From Amoeboaphelidium protococcarum (Eukaryota; Aphelidiomycota; Aphelidea), in contig JALECJ010000257.1 of assembly GCA_023515745.1 (NCBI GenBank), forward strand, positions 3,040,687-3,104,686: a stretch of 64,000 nt of DNA, written 5' to 3'. The notes below the pieces were generated by a model. It was not told the origin of the DNA, made no database searches, and saw only the letters and a program-made list of their open reading frames with translations. A program made the translations under genes and the position numbers. Shown here piece after piece: positions 1 through 10,027 of this stretch. Numbering within the stretch: the stretch's first letter is position 1; each line of letters opens with the position of its first letter.

Positions 1-869
1 TTATTCTACAAAGGGGTTCCTGTAATGAGCAATCTATTACGACAGGTGAACGTGCGGACAATTTGAGACAGGAGACTATTTTCATTCTTGATACGATGCG
101 CTTCATCGATCACAATGTACTGCCAGGCAAACTTTCTCAGCTAAGCCTTTTCAGAAAGGCATGTCTCATACGAAGTGACCATCACTTCCCAATCATTACC
201 AAAGAGTTCATTATTGATCATCTACTGTCTCTCCTCTTTACTACCGTGGAATAGGAAAACTTTAAAATCAGGAATCCATCTGTTGAACTCATTGACCCAA
301 TTCTACAGAGTAGACTTGGGAACTAGAACTAGATTAGGGCCAGGAGTATTGCGGAAATGCTTCAGATAGCCTAGAAAAGAGATAGTCTGACAAGTCTTGC
401 CGAGGCCCATTTCATCAGCCAAGATACCATTGATACCATGCTCAAACAGAGAAATCATCCAATTTAAACCTTGCACTTGGTAATCTCTCATCTAACCATT
501 CTTTATGTAAGCAGGTGAACTAGTGAAAACAGTCTCAGCTGCCACGGCGCCATTGGGTTTACTGCTATCTTCTTCCGCAATCTCGTCCTATAGCAACTCT
601 TCATCTTCCTCTTTCTCAGTCTTTCTACCACGTCTAGCATTGGCGTCCTTCTTACCTTTGCCTCTGGAATCGCCACTAGATTCAGCTTTCTTACCAGCAC
701 TGTCCGATGGCATCAACCCCTTGCTCTTGATAAAGTGAGAGAATAGAGAGGTCTGACCCAGGAGGAAATTATATCTGTCCACAGTATCTTTCACCTTTTG
801 CTTCTCCAGATCCTGTTTAGCCTCTAGCAATTCAGTCTTTTTCTTGCTCTAAGTAGTATCAGCAGTCAT
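1..869 (-). CDS. ISWI-type SNF2 chromatin remodeling ATPase, N-terminal half (runs off the window)
   Basis: ATP-dependent nucleosome-sliding enzyme of the nucleus. The reading frame starts at an ATG (869) and leaves the window at position 1. An acidic/basic N-terminal linker is followed by the helicase core: Walker A in [10 protein letters not shown] (K near residue 158), motif Ia LVLVPKSTL, the Walker B box [12 protein letters not shown] and motif [13 protein letters not shown]. The Gln of the invariant LQN motif is a TAG (6-8), and several other Gln positions are TAA/TAG, so the standard code breaks the gene into four pieces. This is one of the clearest proofs of the reassigned code. The spacing and sequence of the motifs fit ISWI better than other SNF2 classes; the SANT/SLIDE region lies outside the window. 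Confidence 0.93.
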
Positions 870-1174
870 TATACCCCTCAGTTACACAAAATAAATGAAT
901 ATCCGTAAATAGAGTATATACAAAAGTTACTACAGTTTGAATAGAAATAGCACGATGAAGAGAGAAGAGAGGCCGATGAACATTTCCGTTTTTAGGCGCG
1001 ACTGTTTCAGACGCGTTTCACAAAGACGATCGATTAAAAGTAGTTTTACTGCAGTTCAGTATGTATTGTACTGATAATATTTAGGTTGCACAAGCTAATC
1101 AAAGTTGATCTAGCACATACATAGAACTGTATTATAGAAAGTAAAGGCAATTATATTATTGAAAGCAGACAAAA
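870..1174. other. Intergenic, 5' flank of ISWI and 3' flank of the next gene
   Basis: About 300 bases with no supported gene. It should hold the ISWI promoter. An ACGCGT-type sequence lies near 1010. No RNA gene or repeat was recognised. Confidence 0.5.
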
Positions 1175-2893
1175 TCATACAGAATTCAGACTTTTACCAT
1201 TTTGAATGAGAGATTCCAATGTTGCATTCCTACCAAAGAGATCCCAAGTCGGTAACACGTCGTAATCCGGAAGTTTTGCCAATGGTAAATCCCACAAGGA
1301 AGCAGATGCATTCAGAAATTATGATGACGATGATGATGAGACAATCTAGCAGCGAGAGTCAAAAGTCAATTCTACTCGCGTTCTGTTGATCAGAGGTACT
1401 TGAAAACTGGAAATGAGTGCGCGCTTCAACCCGTCAGAGATATGAGTTCCCGCCTCTAGATGATTAGTACTGAAGCTGCTTTAATTTTTAAAATTCGGAT
1501 ACAGCATGACAAGACCGTGACGATAGACCAACTCTATAAAGAACTTCTTCCATGATTGACGCCATACATTGGATCGTGATTTCGGAATGACAACATCAGA
1601 CTTGGCACCAGAATGACTATCCAAAGACATGGGATCTCTCTTTTTTAGGTATGAATGAAATTAACGCCATATCTCTGGAAAATACAGAGCTCCCCATGAG
1701 CACGGAACCTGAAAGAGGAATGGTGAGAATTGGGGATTGATTTCTTCATCAGCACGAAATTTCCGCTTCGGATAAGTAACTTCATGCACTTTAGGAGTAT
1801 ACAAACTTATTCCATAGAGCTAAGATATGGAGGGCAACTATATCTGTGAGTATCTGTACTTGAGTAAATTCAATTTAAGCCAAATATAGAATAGAGGTGA
1901 GACTTCAATATCATCCTCTAACAAAACTGCGTATGAATGATTATCTACTGGATACCAACTTTCGACAATAGAAGTAAATAATCCTGCTGGCATTACTCTA
2001 CGCCTTATTCTCACTTATCCATAAGGCCATACATTTGCGAAAGATTCCGCCACTTTGATAGTCTTGCCATCAGCCAATGCCTCTATACCAATCTCTACGT
2101 CAACAGCGTCTCCCATATAATCGGCATTGAGAAGAGAAGTGAGAAGTCTATGCAGAGACTATGGTCGATTGAAAGTTATGATCTTGATCTCAATTTTAGG
2201 TACACGCCATTTTCTTAGAGAATGAACACTGAGTTATCCGAACCAGTGCATATTCTGCCAATCTTTAGCGCTAACTTGGATTGTATCAACTTCATGCATA
2301 GTTCTAAGTGGTAACATCTCTGACGCGATTGTCAATTTCGCCGAATATAATTTTACAAGTTCAGGCCATAATTTAACAGCAATAGACTATGATATGTATT
2401 TGAATTTTAATACTTGACAGGATGAGCCATTATTAAAATTGTGGATCTTTCGATGTTCGCTTAGTACAGTGCTCTTCACAGTTCCCAGCGATGACTGATG
2501 GATGAGCAGAGGTATGACTGTGGTATTCGATTATTATTAAAGATTGTCAATAAGTCGAAGTATAAATGGATATTCTGCCAAATCACTCTCATCAACCGCC
2601 ACCAAAACTGTACTATTCCGCTACTAATGTGAATTAAACAAATTCAATCGCGACTATACACGAAACTCTGAGGCAAAATCAAAAGCATCACGATCTTCAG
2701 TCAACTTTACATAGTTCCAAATGCAATAGGTAACAAAACTCCATAGACAGATGAGCAGAACAGCACACGCAACTATAAATCTGATTTGACTTTACTAATT
2801 TCGCTATCTCTTCTCCAGCAGGATATCTTCCAAATGCGAATGACTCGGCTTCACTCTAGAAGTAAACACTTCATTTCCTCTTACTCTGAGCAT
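1175..2893 (-). CDS. Putative type II membrane glycosyltransferase (GT2/GT-A-like)
   Basis: A 572-residue protein visible only with TAA/TAG=Gln; it ends at TGA (1175-1177). A short basic cytoplasmic tail is followed by one hydrophobic anchor (about residues 36-58), a variable stem, then a GT-A-like domain opening with IKIITFNRPQSLHRLLTSL (about residue 230) and carrying an acidic LLEDDIEV stretch (about residue 325), as expected for a nucleotide-sugar/metal site. This architecture is typical of Golgi or ER lumenal glycosyltransferases. The domain start resembles uncharacterised GT2-like proteins of algae and fungi. Donor and acceptor cannot be predicted. The ATG is the first in frame before the basic tail and anchor. 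No intron is needed. Confidence 0.72.
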
Positions 2894-3283
2894 ATTTTAT
2901 CTTCCCGTTTATAGTAGAAGTTATCAATCAAGAATATTGTATTCGACAAGGCACCGCAAGGAATCGCGCAGAGTAATGCACATAAAATAAGAAAGGTTAT
3001 AAGCTTCAATGAGGATGAATTCGTACAGTAGTTCCTAATCGAGCAACTTTATCGCCCAATCTATCGCTGAAACAACTCCATCCGAGTCAAGAAAGAGGGA
3101 AGACGACGCGTTCCAATCCCGCGCGACTCGTCCCAGAAGAGAAGAGTGGCACATAACGAGCGCCCATAGAAAGGTAAAAGTGTATCGTAATTAGGCCAAT
3201 TTATATATGTAATTTGATTTCATTTTATAATAATCTTCTACCGCTATAAGGAGAAAGATTGTGTGACAATAATTAGATAATAA

Positions 3284-4238
3284 TCAAATCTTCTGGAAGG
3301 CAGCCACATCGACAGACTGAGCATAGTCTTCCAGCTCAAGGATCTGATCACTCAGGTCATCGACAGACACCTTGTCATCTTCAACGACACACATAATCTG
3401 CAACTTCCTGATACCATAACCGACTGGCACCAACTTGGAGGCACCCCACAGCAGACCGTCCATTGAGATCTTACGCACACCCTCCTCCAGAGCCTTCATG
3501 TCAGTCTCATCGTCCCATGGCTTGACATCCAACACGATGGAAGACTTGGCAATAACCTTTGGCTTTGCAGCCTTACGAGCATTGTACTCAGCCAGACGCT
3601 TCTGCTTTTCCTTCTCAGCCTCTGCATCCTGCTCCTCATCATCAGAGCCGAACAAATCCAGGTCATCTTCATCAGCTGCAGCCTTAGCCTCAGTCTCTGA
3701 TGGGCCATATGCATTAGCACCGCCCTTCTTCTCTCCAGGGAATGACTTCTTCTCCTCCTCAGAGTATGAGGTAATCTGTTTATACCATCTAAGAGCATTG
3801 TTGAATTTAGCATCAGGTGCGCCGTGGAGTGCAGCGATAACTTCAAGGTCAGCCACAGATGGAACGAATCTACATAATAAAAATCATGAAAATGAATAAC
3901 ATTTGCAATTAGTACAAGTCTATGATCAGATTCTAATGCAGAATGAGCATAATAACGCGCCACATGAGGTAGCAGATTCAGAATTGGAAGGTTTGTCGTC
4001 AAACATCACGTCAGTAACACGGACCAATAATCACATCATAATCTGCTTCACCGTATGACATACTCGTTCCATGTCACAAGTAGATAACACTGTGACACCA
4101 TTACAATAATACCCATTAAGCAAAAGAATCTGATCATACACAAAAAGAAAATTCCTACCCAACAATGTAGCTCTTATCCTTGAGGTACTCATTGAGGACA
4201 GCAAGTCCAGATTCCTAGTGCAAGTTTGTGAATCCCAT
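3284..4238 (-). CDS. Translation elongation factor 1-beta (eEF1B guanine-exchange subunit)
   Basis: Exchanges GDP for GTP on eEF1A. Two exons: 4159-4238 and 3284-3869, with a 289-nt intron (3870-4158; donor GTAGGA, acceptor TATGTAG), giving 221 residues (human 225). Exon 1 encodes the N-terminal GST-like start ([19 protein letters not shown], one Gln as TAG) and the junction restores YIVGFVPSVAD. The middle holds the acidic [12 protein letters not shown] stretch, and the C-terminal exchange domain has [32 protein letters not shown] and [11 protein letters not shown]. The stop is TGA. It is one of only two introns above 100 nt placed here; the rest of the gene is ordinary. Confidence 0.96.
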
Positions 4239-4287
4239 ATTTATTGTATAAACAGACGCGTCCAGGTATAGTATTATCAGTGAGGAT

Positions 4288-5272
4288 AGGTGATGATTGA
4301 AGAAGGAATGCGGCGAGCTGTGGATGGATTTCTACTTGACCTTTCACGACTTTTGACGGCGACGATCGCGCGATTTTTTAGAATTTCAGCGAAAAGGTTT
4401 CGGTCAATAGTTGTCCGCTCGGATTTCTTCACTCTCCGTGTGTGGCTCCATCTCTATTCGCTCGGCGACTGGATTCTCTCGCTCGCGTAAAGGAAAAGCA
4501 TTAGCGAGTGCCCCTTAATTTCGCGCTTCAGTATCGCTTCCCTCTATCTCTCTTTCTCGCGGTAAATCTCTTTGTTTCAAGTGTTTGAGATTTTCGTACT
4601 TAACTTAAAGGATCATAATAAGATGGCGAGTTCAAGTTCATTGCATAATAAACTGGTATTTAAATCTATCGCTTAACGTCAAAAAGAGTTACTAACTTCA
4701 TAACATAATTTAATATCTAGAAACTGTCCACTGGAACTCTTATAGTTAAATTACAACGTTGAATAACGTCTCAGGAATCAGCTCTTGATATTGCCCAGTG
4801 TTCAGTTGAATGATGTTATCAGAAGGCTTTAGATAAGATTGCCGTAAACTATTTATCGAAAGTCTGATAAAGTGTCAATGATTACTGAGTCGCTTATGGA
4901 TTCACTGGCCGATTTAAAAGGTATCAGTGGTGTCGAATTTTAAAAGGACTAATCGCGGCGAGTATTAGTATCGGTGGATCTTGGACTGTAAAATCTTTCA
5001 TACTCTCTATGCTCTTTCACGCCTCGTGATGTCGGTGTATCATTTCATGATACTTGCCTAAAGTCGAATAAAGAGCTAGTGTAAATGCCTCGGAACTGGC
5101 TTCATGTTTATGCGCAATAGACGCGAAAGTTGACATCAGATTTGAAAGCGGCTGCCTTGTAGCTCTAATTGCCAAGGAGTTTAGATACTCATTACATAAT
5201 TGAACAGTAGCTGATGACTTACAATGTTCCCTGTATGATTTTGGAGAGTCAGCTTCATGCATTAGAAGTAAT
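4288..5272 (+). repeat. Duplicated CCE1 locus, copy 1 (promoter plus 5' three-fifths of the gene)
   Basis: A direct repeat of 7389-8352. Both copies begin at TGATTGAAGAAGGAAT and stay very similar down to CATGCATTA, apart from a more diverged stretch of about 130 bases just upstream of the start codon. There are no clear terminal inverted repeats or target-site duplications at the ends, and the repeated unit is a gene with its promoter rather than a transposon. I therefore read it as a segmental duplication. The homology stops abruptly at about 5265, just before the MITE at 5273. Confidence 0.8.
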
Positions 5273-5330
5273 ATCGTTTATTTGGTACCAAACTTAAAAT
5301 GATCCTATTTTATCATTATTGTCATAATGA
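4623..5330 (+). pseudogene. Truncated duplicate of the CCE1/Ydc2 resolvase
   Basis: Same reading frame and nearly the same protein as the complete copy at 7715-8722 through the ESQLHAL segment. It then runs into unrelated and MITE sequence and reaches TGA at 5328-5330 (235 codons). It keeps the first catalytic Asp (VSVDLGLQNLSYSL) and the Glu of HYIIEQQ, but has lost the C-terminal part with the last acidic residues (KKDDISDS in the complete copy), so it cannot form a normal RNase H-like active site. The frame is otherwise open, so loss is recent or the short protein is tolerated. Confidence 0.75.
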
Positions 5331-5384
5331 TATAATGAAAATGATCATACTTTTTCAGTAACTTTTTGGTACCAAATAAACGAT
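5273..5384. mobile_element. Small MITE-like element with 20-bp perfect terminal inverted repeats
   Basis: ATCGTTTATTTGGTACCAAA at 5273-5292 is repeated in perfect inverse at 5365-5384, around an AT-rich core of about 70 bases with no coding capacity. That is a 112-bp miniature inverted-repeat element or a very stable hairpin. It sits at or a few bases from the breakpoint of the truncated CCE1 copy. No clear target-site duplication was seen, and no full-length relative is present in this window. Confidence 0.6.
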
Positions 5385-5717
5385 TTTTAACAGTGCCACG
5401 AAAATGTTCAAACAGATCTTAAAGATGCCTTGATATTTTTCACCCGAGGTGGTGCTCCGAAGTTCTCTCTTAGATCATCTTGAGATGAGTCTTAGTTATG
5501 AATAAAACATGACTTATTTGATTATTTTTCAGAATCCCAACCGATGCTTATTTTCGACTTCTCGTTTGACGTTTGCAAACCAACCATTTGTTGCATCGTG
5601 GGTGCTTGGTGCTGATCACAGATGCGTACACCTTTTTTGATACATTTTTTGTTTTCCAAAAATTCATCGTGTACCTGCCATTCGATAAAAAATTGTGTTT
5701 TTAAAATTCATCGTGAA

Positions 5718-6272
5718 ATGGCAGCAAAGTCATTGGCAGAGCTTTCATTGGATGATGTTTACATTCTGGATTTCAACCTCGTCATCGGCTACATAAATGA
5801 TGATATTCCCGGATGGCGTGTATGGGCGGATAAGTATCTAGCTCGCGACAAGAAGTTTTTACTTCTTGAAATGACCATGAATGAAGTTAGTGTCATGCAT
5901 CCACATTTGCCACCTGGGTTTGAGTTGCTTGTGATGGAGGATCAAATTCCGCAAGCGTTTTTAGACGGCGTTTATGAGGAAGTCGCGAATGCATTCAATC
6001 TGGTTGGGAAGACTCGAATTAAGATGAAGACTGATATTGAGCTGCTTGCACTCGCTGGCTATGCTGCCGCCTCCTCTCCTCAGATTTCGGATGAAGACAT
6101 TTTCGGAGACCGAGTCGTATTTGCCTCGAATAATTTCAAATGCGTGAAAAGAGTTCTGTATACCGAACAGAAGAGGAAAACGTTTGAGAAGATTATTGAC
6201 GACAAGGGTTTGGAGCACCTCATCACGGTGCGGTTAATAACTCGCGAACAGACGTGGATTGACTTCTTTTGA
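5718..6272 (+). CDS. Small acidic protein with PIN-like nuclease-fold features
   Basis: An uninterrupted 184-residue frame ending in TGA, with no in-frame TAA/TAG. I do not recognise the family with certainty. The layout resembles a PIN domain: a first strand with Asp (VYILDFNLVIGYI, D18), a Glu after a hydrophobic strand (LLLEMTMNEV), a third acidic position in a helix (TDIELLALAGYAA) and a late strand VVFASNNFKCV, where PIN nucleases usually have an Asp and this one has Asn. Another ATG at 5622 would add 32 residues of poor quality. It lies alone between two CCE1 copies next to an integrase remnant, so it may be cargo of a mobile element or an unrelated host gene. Confidence 0.45.
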   Translation: MAAKSLAELSLDDVYILDFNLVIGYINDDIPGWRVWADKYLARDKKFLLLEMTMNEVSVMHPHLPPGFELLVMEDQIPQAFLDGVYEEVANAFNLVGKTRIKMKTDIELLALAGYAAASSPQISDEDIFGDRVVFASNNFKCVKRVLYTEQKRKTFEKIIDDKGLEHLITVRLITREQTWIDFF

Positions 6273-6608
6273 TGGCTCGATTACTTCATCAGTAAAATAT
6301 ATTGCCAACATGCAAGTGGTATGATAATGGATATCCCTCAATTGATATTTTGTGTCGCTTATAATTGCGTTAAAATTACCTTCCCATTTGTCCATAACTC
6401 TCTCGATCACTCCCTCCTTCGCTTTAATCCAACTCTTGTCACTTCGCTTTCTTGCTTTCTTGACAGGGCGATTTCTCGATTTCAATGCCATTGCTTTCAA
6501 TCCCTCATCAAAAAAGGCTCTTACATCTTCACGAATCTTTTCGCCATAGCTCAGTGGGATGCTTGAGATTCGCTTATCTGCGCAGGAATTAGGCTCAAGT
6601 GTTCGTGA
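6273..6608. other. Remnant coding sequence, probably mobile-element derived
   Basis: On the minus strand an open frame from about 6618 to 6234 encodes a basic stretch (NRPVKKARKRSDKSW) and then a domain of unknown type. An adjacent frame upstream contains IPIIYGQFSDHEHLSLIP. Together they look like one degraded gene broken by a frameshift. I cannot assign a family; the position next to the integrase suggests it belonged to the same element. Confidence 0.3.
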
Positions 6609-7400
6609 TCACTAAACTGTCCGTAGATGATTGGAATTGAAAATACTGTGACGTTTGATGTTTCCTTACATGAATAGTTGCCTATACGCGTTGCATACCT
6701 TTCCCACTGGGTTTTAATGGTGCCAATAAATCCGTTACTTTCTTAATCTTTAACTCTGTCTTCTATCTGGCTCAATGCCTTCACGCTCACGAATACGCTT
6801 ATCTGCTCTATAGATGTCAAGTTGTTTTTGCCTCAATGAGTTATCGATATCTTGACTTAATGGTGAAACCTTCAACACTTCAAACAAGTTGAGTTTCTTG
6901 TGCTTGCCTTCTACACGAACACTATTCAACCCCACTTCCTCAACAATGTAAACTTTCAATGTGAATCTCTGTTCTTCTTTCTCGAATGCTCCTCGTTTAT
7001 TCAATAATCTTACAAAGTCACCACGTTTGATGGCAGAATCGGTCACGCGATTATTATGATCAATACTCTTCCTAATCAACTCTGCTTCATCATACATTTC
7101 TAACTGCTCTGGTATCTTTGAGATGCTACTATGAAATGATGAGTGGTAGTTTTGAACAAAGTCTTGCAACTTGTCAACCCATCTATTTGTATTCTTACTT
7201 GTTAAATACTTTTCAATCATTAGTTTGATAGTGCGATTGAATCTCTCTGCTACTCCTAAACACTTCCTATCATCCTTCTCACAATACTGTGATGTAACGT
7301 TATGATCATTCATCCAATTTGTGATGCGATTGTTTTGAAACTCTTTCCCATTATCCGTCTGCAGAACTTTCAATGGCCGCCCATCAGTAGTTGATTGAAG
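6609..7400 (-). pseudogene. Integrase (rve-type) remnant, Maverick/Polinton-like
   Basis: The C-terminal two thirds of a DDE integrase. The second catalytic Asp is in VLQTDNGKEFQNN and the Glu in VAERFNRTIKLMIEKYL, followed by a small beta-rich domain starting KRGDFVRLLNKRGAF, as in Polinton/Maverick or Ty3-type integrases. With TAA/TAG=Gln the frame runs past 6750 to TGA at 6609-6611. The N-terminal zinc-binding part and the first catalytic Asp are missing: upstream of about 7390 the frame enters the duplicated CCE1 promoter, so the duplication junction has cut the gene. No other unambiguous Maverick gene was found here. Confidence 0.65.
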
Positions 7401-8352
7401 AAGGAATACGGCGAGCTGTGGATGGATTTCTACTTGATCTTTCACGACTTTTGACGGCGACGATCGCGCGATTTTTTAGAATTTCAGCGAAAAGGTTTCG
7501 GTCAACTGTTCTCCACTGTCTCTACTGGTCTGCCTCTTTCCCCGGTGGCGGCTTCTACTTTATTCGGCGCACGATCTCGCGCGCGTAATGGAAAAGCAGC
7601 TTGCTCCTTATTTTATATTTTACTGTGTTTGCTCTCTCTCTTTTTCTCGCTGTGTGAGTCTCTTTGTTTCAAGTTTTAGAGATTCTTGTATTTAACTGAA
7701 AGGATCACTAAAAAATGGCGAGTTCAAGTTCATTGCATAATAAACCGGTATTTAAATCTATCGCTTGGCGTCTGAAAAATATGCTTACTTCATAACATAA
7801 TTTGATATCTAAAAACTGTCCATTGGAACTCTTATAGTTAAATTCCAACGTTGAGTAACGCCTGAGGAATCAACTATTGATATTGCCCAGTGTTCAATTG
7901 AATGATGTTATCAGAAGGCTTTAGATAAGATTGCCGTAAACTATTTATCGAAAGTCTGATAAAGTGTCAATGATTACTGAGTCGCTTATGGATTCACTGT
8001 CCGATTTAAAAGGTATCAGTGGTGTCGAATTTTAAAAGGACTAATCGCGGCGAGTATTAGTATCGGTGGATCTTGGCTTGTAAAATCTTTCATACTCTCT
8101 ATGCTCTTTCACGCCTCGTGATGTCGGTGTATCATTTCATGATACTTGCCTAAAGTCTAATAAAGAGCTAGTGTAAATGCCTCGGAACTGGCTTCATGTT
8201 TATGCGCAATAGACGCGAAAGTTGACATCAGATTTGAAAGCGGCTGCCTTGTAGCTCTAATTGCCAAGGAGTTTAGATACTCATTACATAATTGAACAGT
8301 AGCTGATGACTTACAATGTTCCTTGTATGATCTTGGAGAGTCAATTGCATGC
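7389..8352 (+). repeat. Duplicated CCE1 locus, copy 2 (intact gene)
   Basis: Second copy of the 4288-5272 repeat. Its left end lies exactly where the integrase homology breaks off, and on the right it continues into the unique 3' part of the complete CCE1 gene. The two copies are about 2.1 kb apart in direct orientation. Confidence 0.8.
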
Positions 8353-8722
8353 ATTATTGTATCCGTACGCGTTTTCAGTCTCTGCTAAAAATGTCTCTGA
8401 ATTTATGCAATTAAATCCTAAACCTGTTAAAGTTAATGATGATGATGACAATGAAGACAAGGTTGACATGCAGCAAGTTACAATAAAAAAGTAAAGCAGC
8501 AGTGCGAAATAGACAAATAAAAAGAAGATGGCGATCGGAATAGTGGGCCATCTAGTTACGAATTCTGATGAGATTATCAGTTTTGACCGCACATTCTTGG
8601 ACGCGTGGAATGGCGCCAGTAAGAAGGACGATATCTCAGACTCTGTTCTCAACGCTCTATACTACATATATATTCGTAAAGAAAGACTGTCTTACGCACT
8701 TAATGAGCTAAAAGTATAATGA
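7715..8722 (+). CDS. Mitochondrial Holliday-junction resolvase, Cce1/Ydc2 family
   Basis: An RNase H-fold nuclease that cuts four-way DNA junctions in mitochondria. The 335-residue frame appears only with TAA/TAG=Gln. Motifs follow Ydc2 in order: RRVLVSVDLGLQNLSYSL (first catalytic Asp), HYIIEQQLM (Glu), the helix CMILESQLHALLYPYAF, and the C-terminal DAWNGASKKDDISDSVLNAL with the last Asp residues, like WNNGSRVEFKKDDMADS of fission yeast Ydc2. The stop is TGA at 8720-8722. ATG 7715 is conserved between the two copies. The family is known mainly from fungi and relatives, which bears on the host lineage. The 5' part is duplicated at 4623. Confidence 0.85.
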
Positions 8723-9118
8723 TGATTGTTCTTATTTTTGCAGTTTTTGTCAGTTCTTTATCACTATAAATGGGCAATATTTAATCAACAGTTTTATCTC
8801 AATTATAAAGGACTATTTCTCAAATACGCGTGTTTTTTTCTCTTGAGAAGCGTGTTTGGGCGTTGTTGACTATTGTAGATACTTTAAACAGGAGTATCAG
8901 TGGAACGGAAACAGAGCGCAAAAGAGCGATGCGAGCGGCGACAGGTGGAGAAAGAGAGAGAGAGACAAAGGATAAAGGAATTTGTCCGCGACATTTCCTA
9001 GCTGAACTTGTGGCAACTTTTATCTCTTCTATCTCATTATAACATTGATTATCAGTGGAGAAACAAAATATTTCATTTAACCTGCTGGTGACTTACAATC
9101 TATAAAATAAGAACAATA
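8723..9118. other. Intergenic between CCE1 and SURF4
   Basis: Contains a purine-rich (GAGAGA) tract at about 8945-8975 that probably lies in the SURF4 promoter or 5' UTR. An open frame at 8830-9042 has no recognisable protein character and is not called. Confidence 0.5.
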
Positions 9119-9934
9119 ATGGATCAAGTTTCGGAAATTTCAGCCAAAGTTGAAGAAGTTCTGGACAGCTTGGCCCAGCCAGTGAAGCCTTACATTCCGT
9201 CTATTGCCAGGTTCTTGTTGATTGTAACTTTCTTGGAGGACTCGCTGAGAATTATGAGCCAGTGGTCAGACTAGCTGTACTATCTGCAAAATTATCAGCA
9301 TATTCCTTGGGGAATCGCTGAACTATTTTTGATTGTGAACATTTGCCTCATGTTGGGCGGTTCTGCACTGGTCATGATGAAAAAGTTCACCACGATCGCT
9401 GTCGGTATGCTAGCTGCCACTGTACTCTTGCAGAGTATTGGCTACGGTCTGTTCTTTGACTTTACCTTCTTCATTAGAAATCTGTCAGTTATCGGTGGTC
9501 TTTTGATGTTGCTGAGTGAGTCGTTGATGAAGAAGAAGGATCTCTTCGCCGGTCTGCCATCCATGACTGAAGAGAAGAAGACGCACTATCTACAGCTGGC
9601 TGGCCGTGTGCTCCTGGTCGCGCTATTTCTGTCCTTCCTATTTGCAGGTGAGATGTCCTTCTTCAGAGTGACGATGAGTCTGGTAGGATTCGGTGTAGCT
9701 CTTATGGTCGTGGTTGGATTCAAAGCCAAGTACAGTGCTTTGTTCCTTGTGGTGGTTCTGTGTATTGCCAACGTTATTCTGAACAACTGGTGGTCTTTGC
9801 ATCATAATCATCCGCACAGAGACTTCTTAAAGTATGATTTCTTCTAGACTTTATCCATTATGGGTGGACTGTTGCTCTTGTTCAGCATGGGTCCAGGTGC
9901 CATGAGTTTGGATGAGAAGAAGAAGTCTTTCTGA
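9119..9934 (+). CDS. SURF4-like ER cargo receptor (Erv29 family)
   Basis: A multi-pass ER-Golgi cargo receptor for COPII export. It has 271 residues against 269 in human SURF4. In-frame TAG codons supply Gln in QWSDQLYYLQ and in FFQTLSIMGGLLLLFSMGP, both conserved family segments. N-terminal VSEISAKVEEVLDSL is followed by several hydrophobic helices and the C-terminal DEKKKSF, whose lysines at -3 and -4 form a dilysine ER-retrieval signal. The start ATG fits the family's N-terminus, and the stop is TGA at 9932-9934. No intron. Confidence 0.94.
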
Positions 9935-10027
9935 TTAATCACACAAACTAATATAGTACTTTTGCTCAAAATTGATCTTACGATTTAATAATCCTTTTTA
10001 ATATATTATTCTATCAACTTATACCAT

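Noticed and set aside
303-830. Several separate short genes on the minus strand
   Set aside because: They are one ISWI frame divided by TAG/TAA codons that encode Gln.
4288-8352. The two ~970-bp direct repeats as LTRs of one retrotransposon, with the integrase between them
   Set aside because: The repeated unit contains the promoter and N-terminal part of a cellular gene (CCE1), no target duplication is visible, and the integrase is truncated against the repeat.
8830-9042. 70-residue plus-strand ORF
   Set aside because: Low-complexity purine-rich translation in the SURF4 upstream region, no domain, poor composition.
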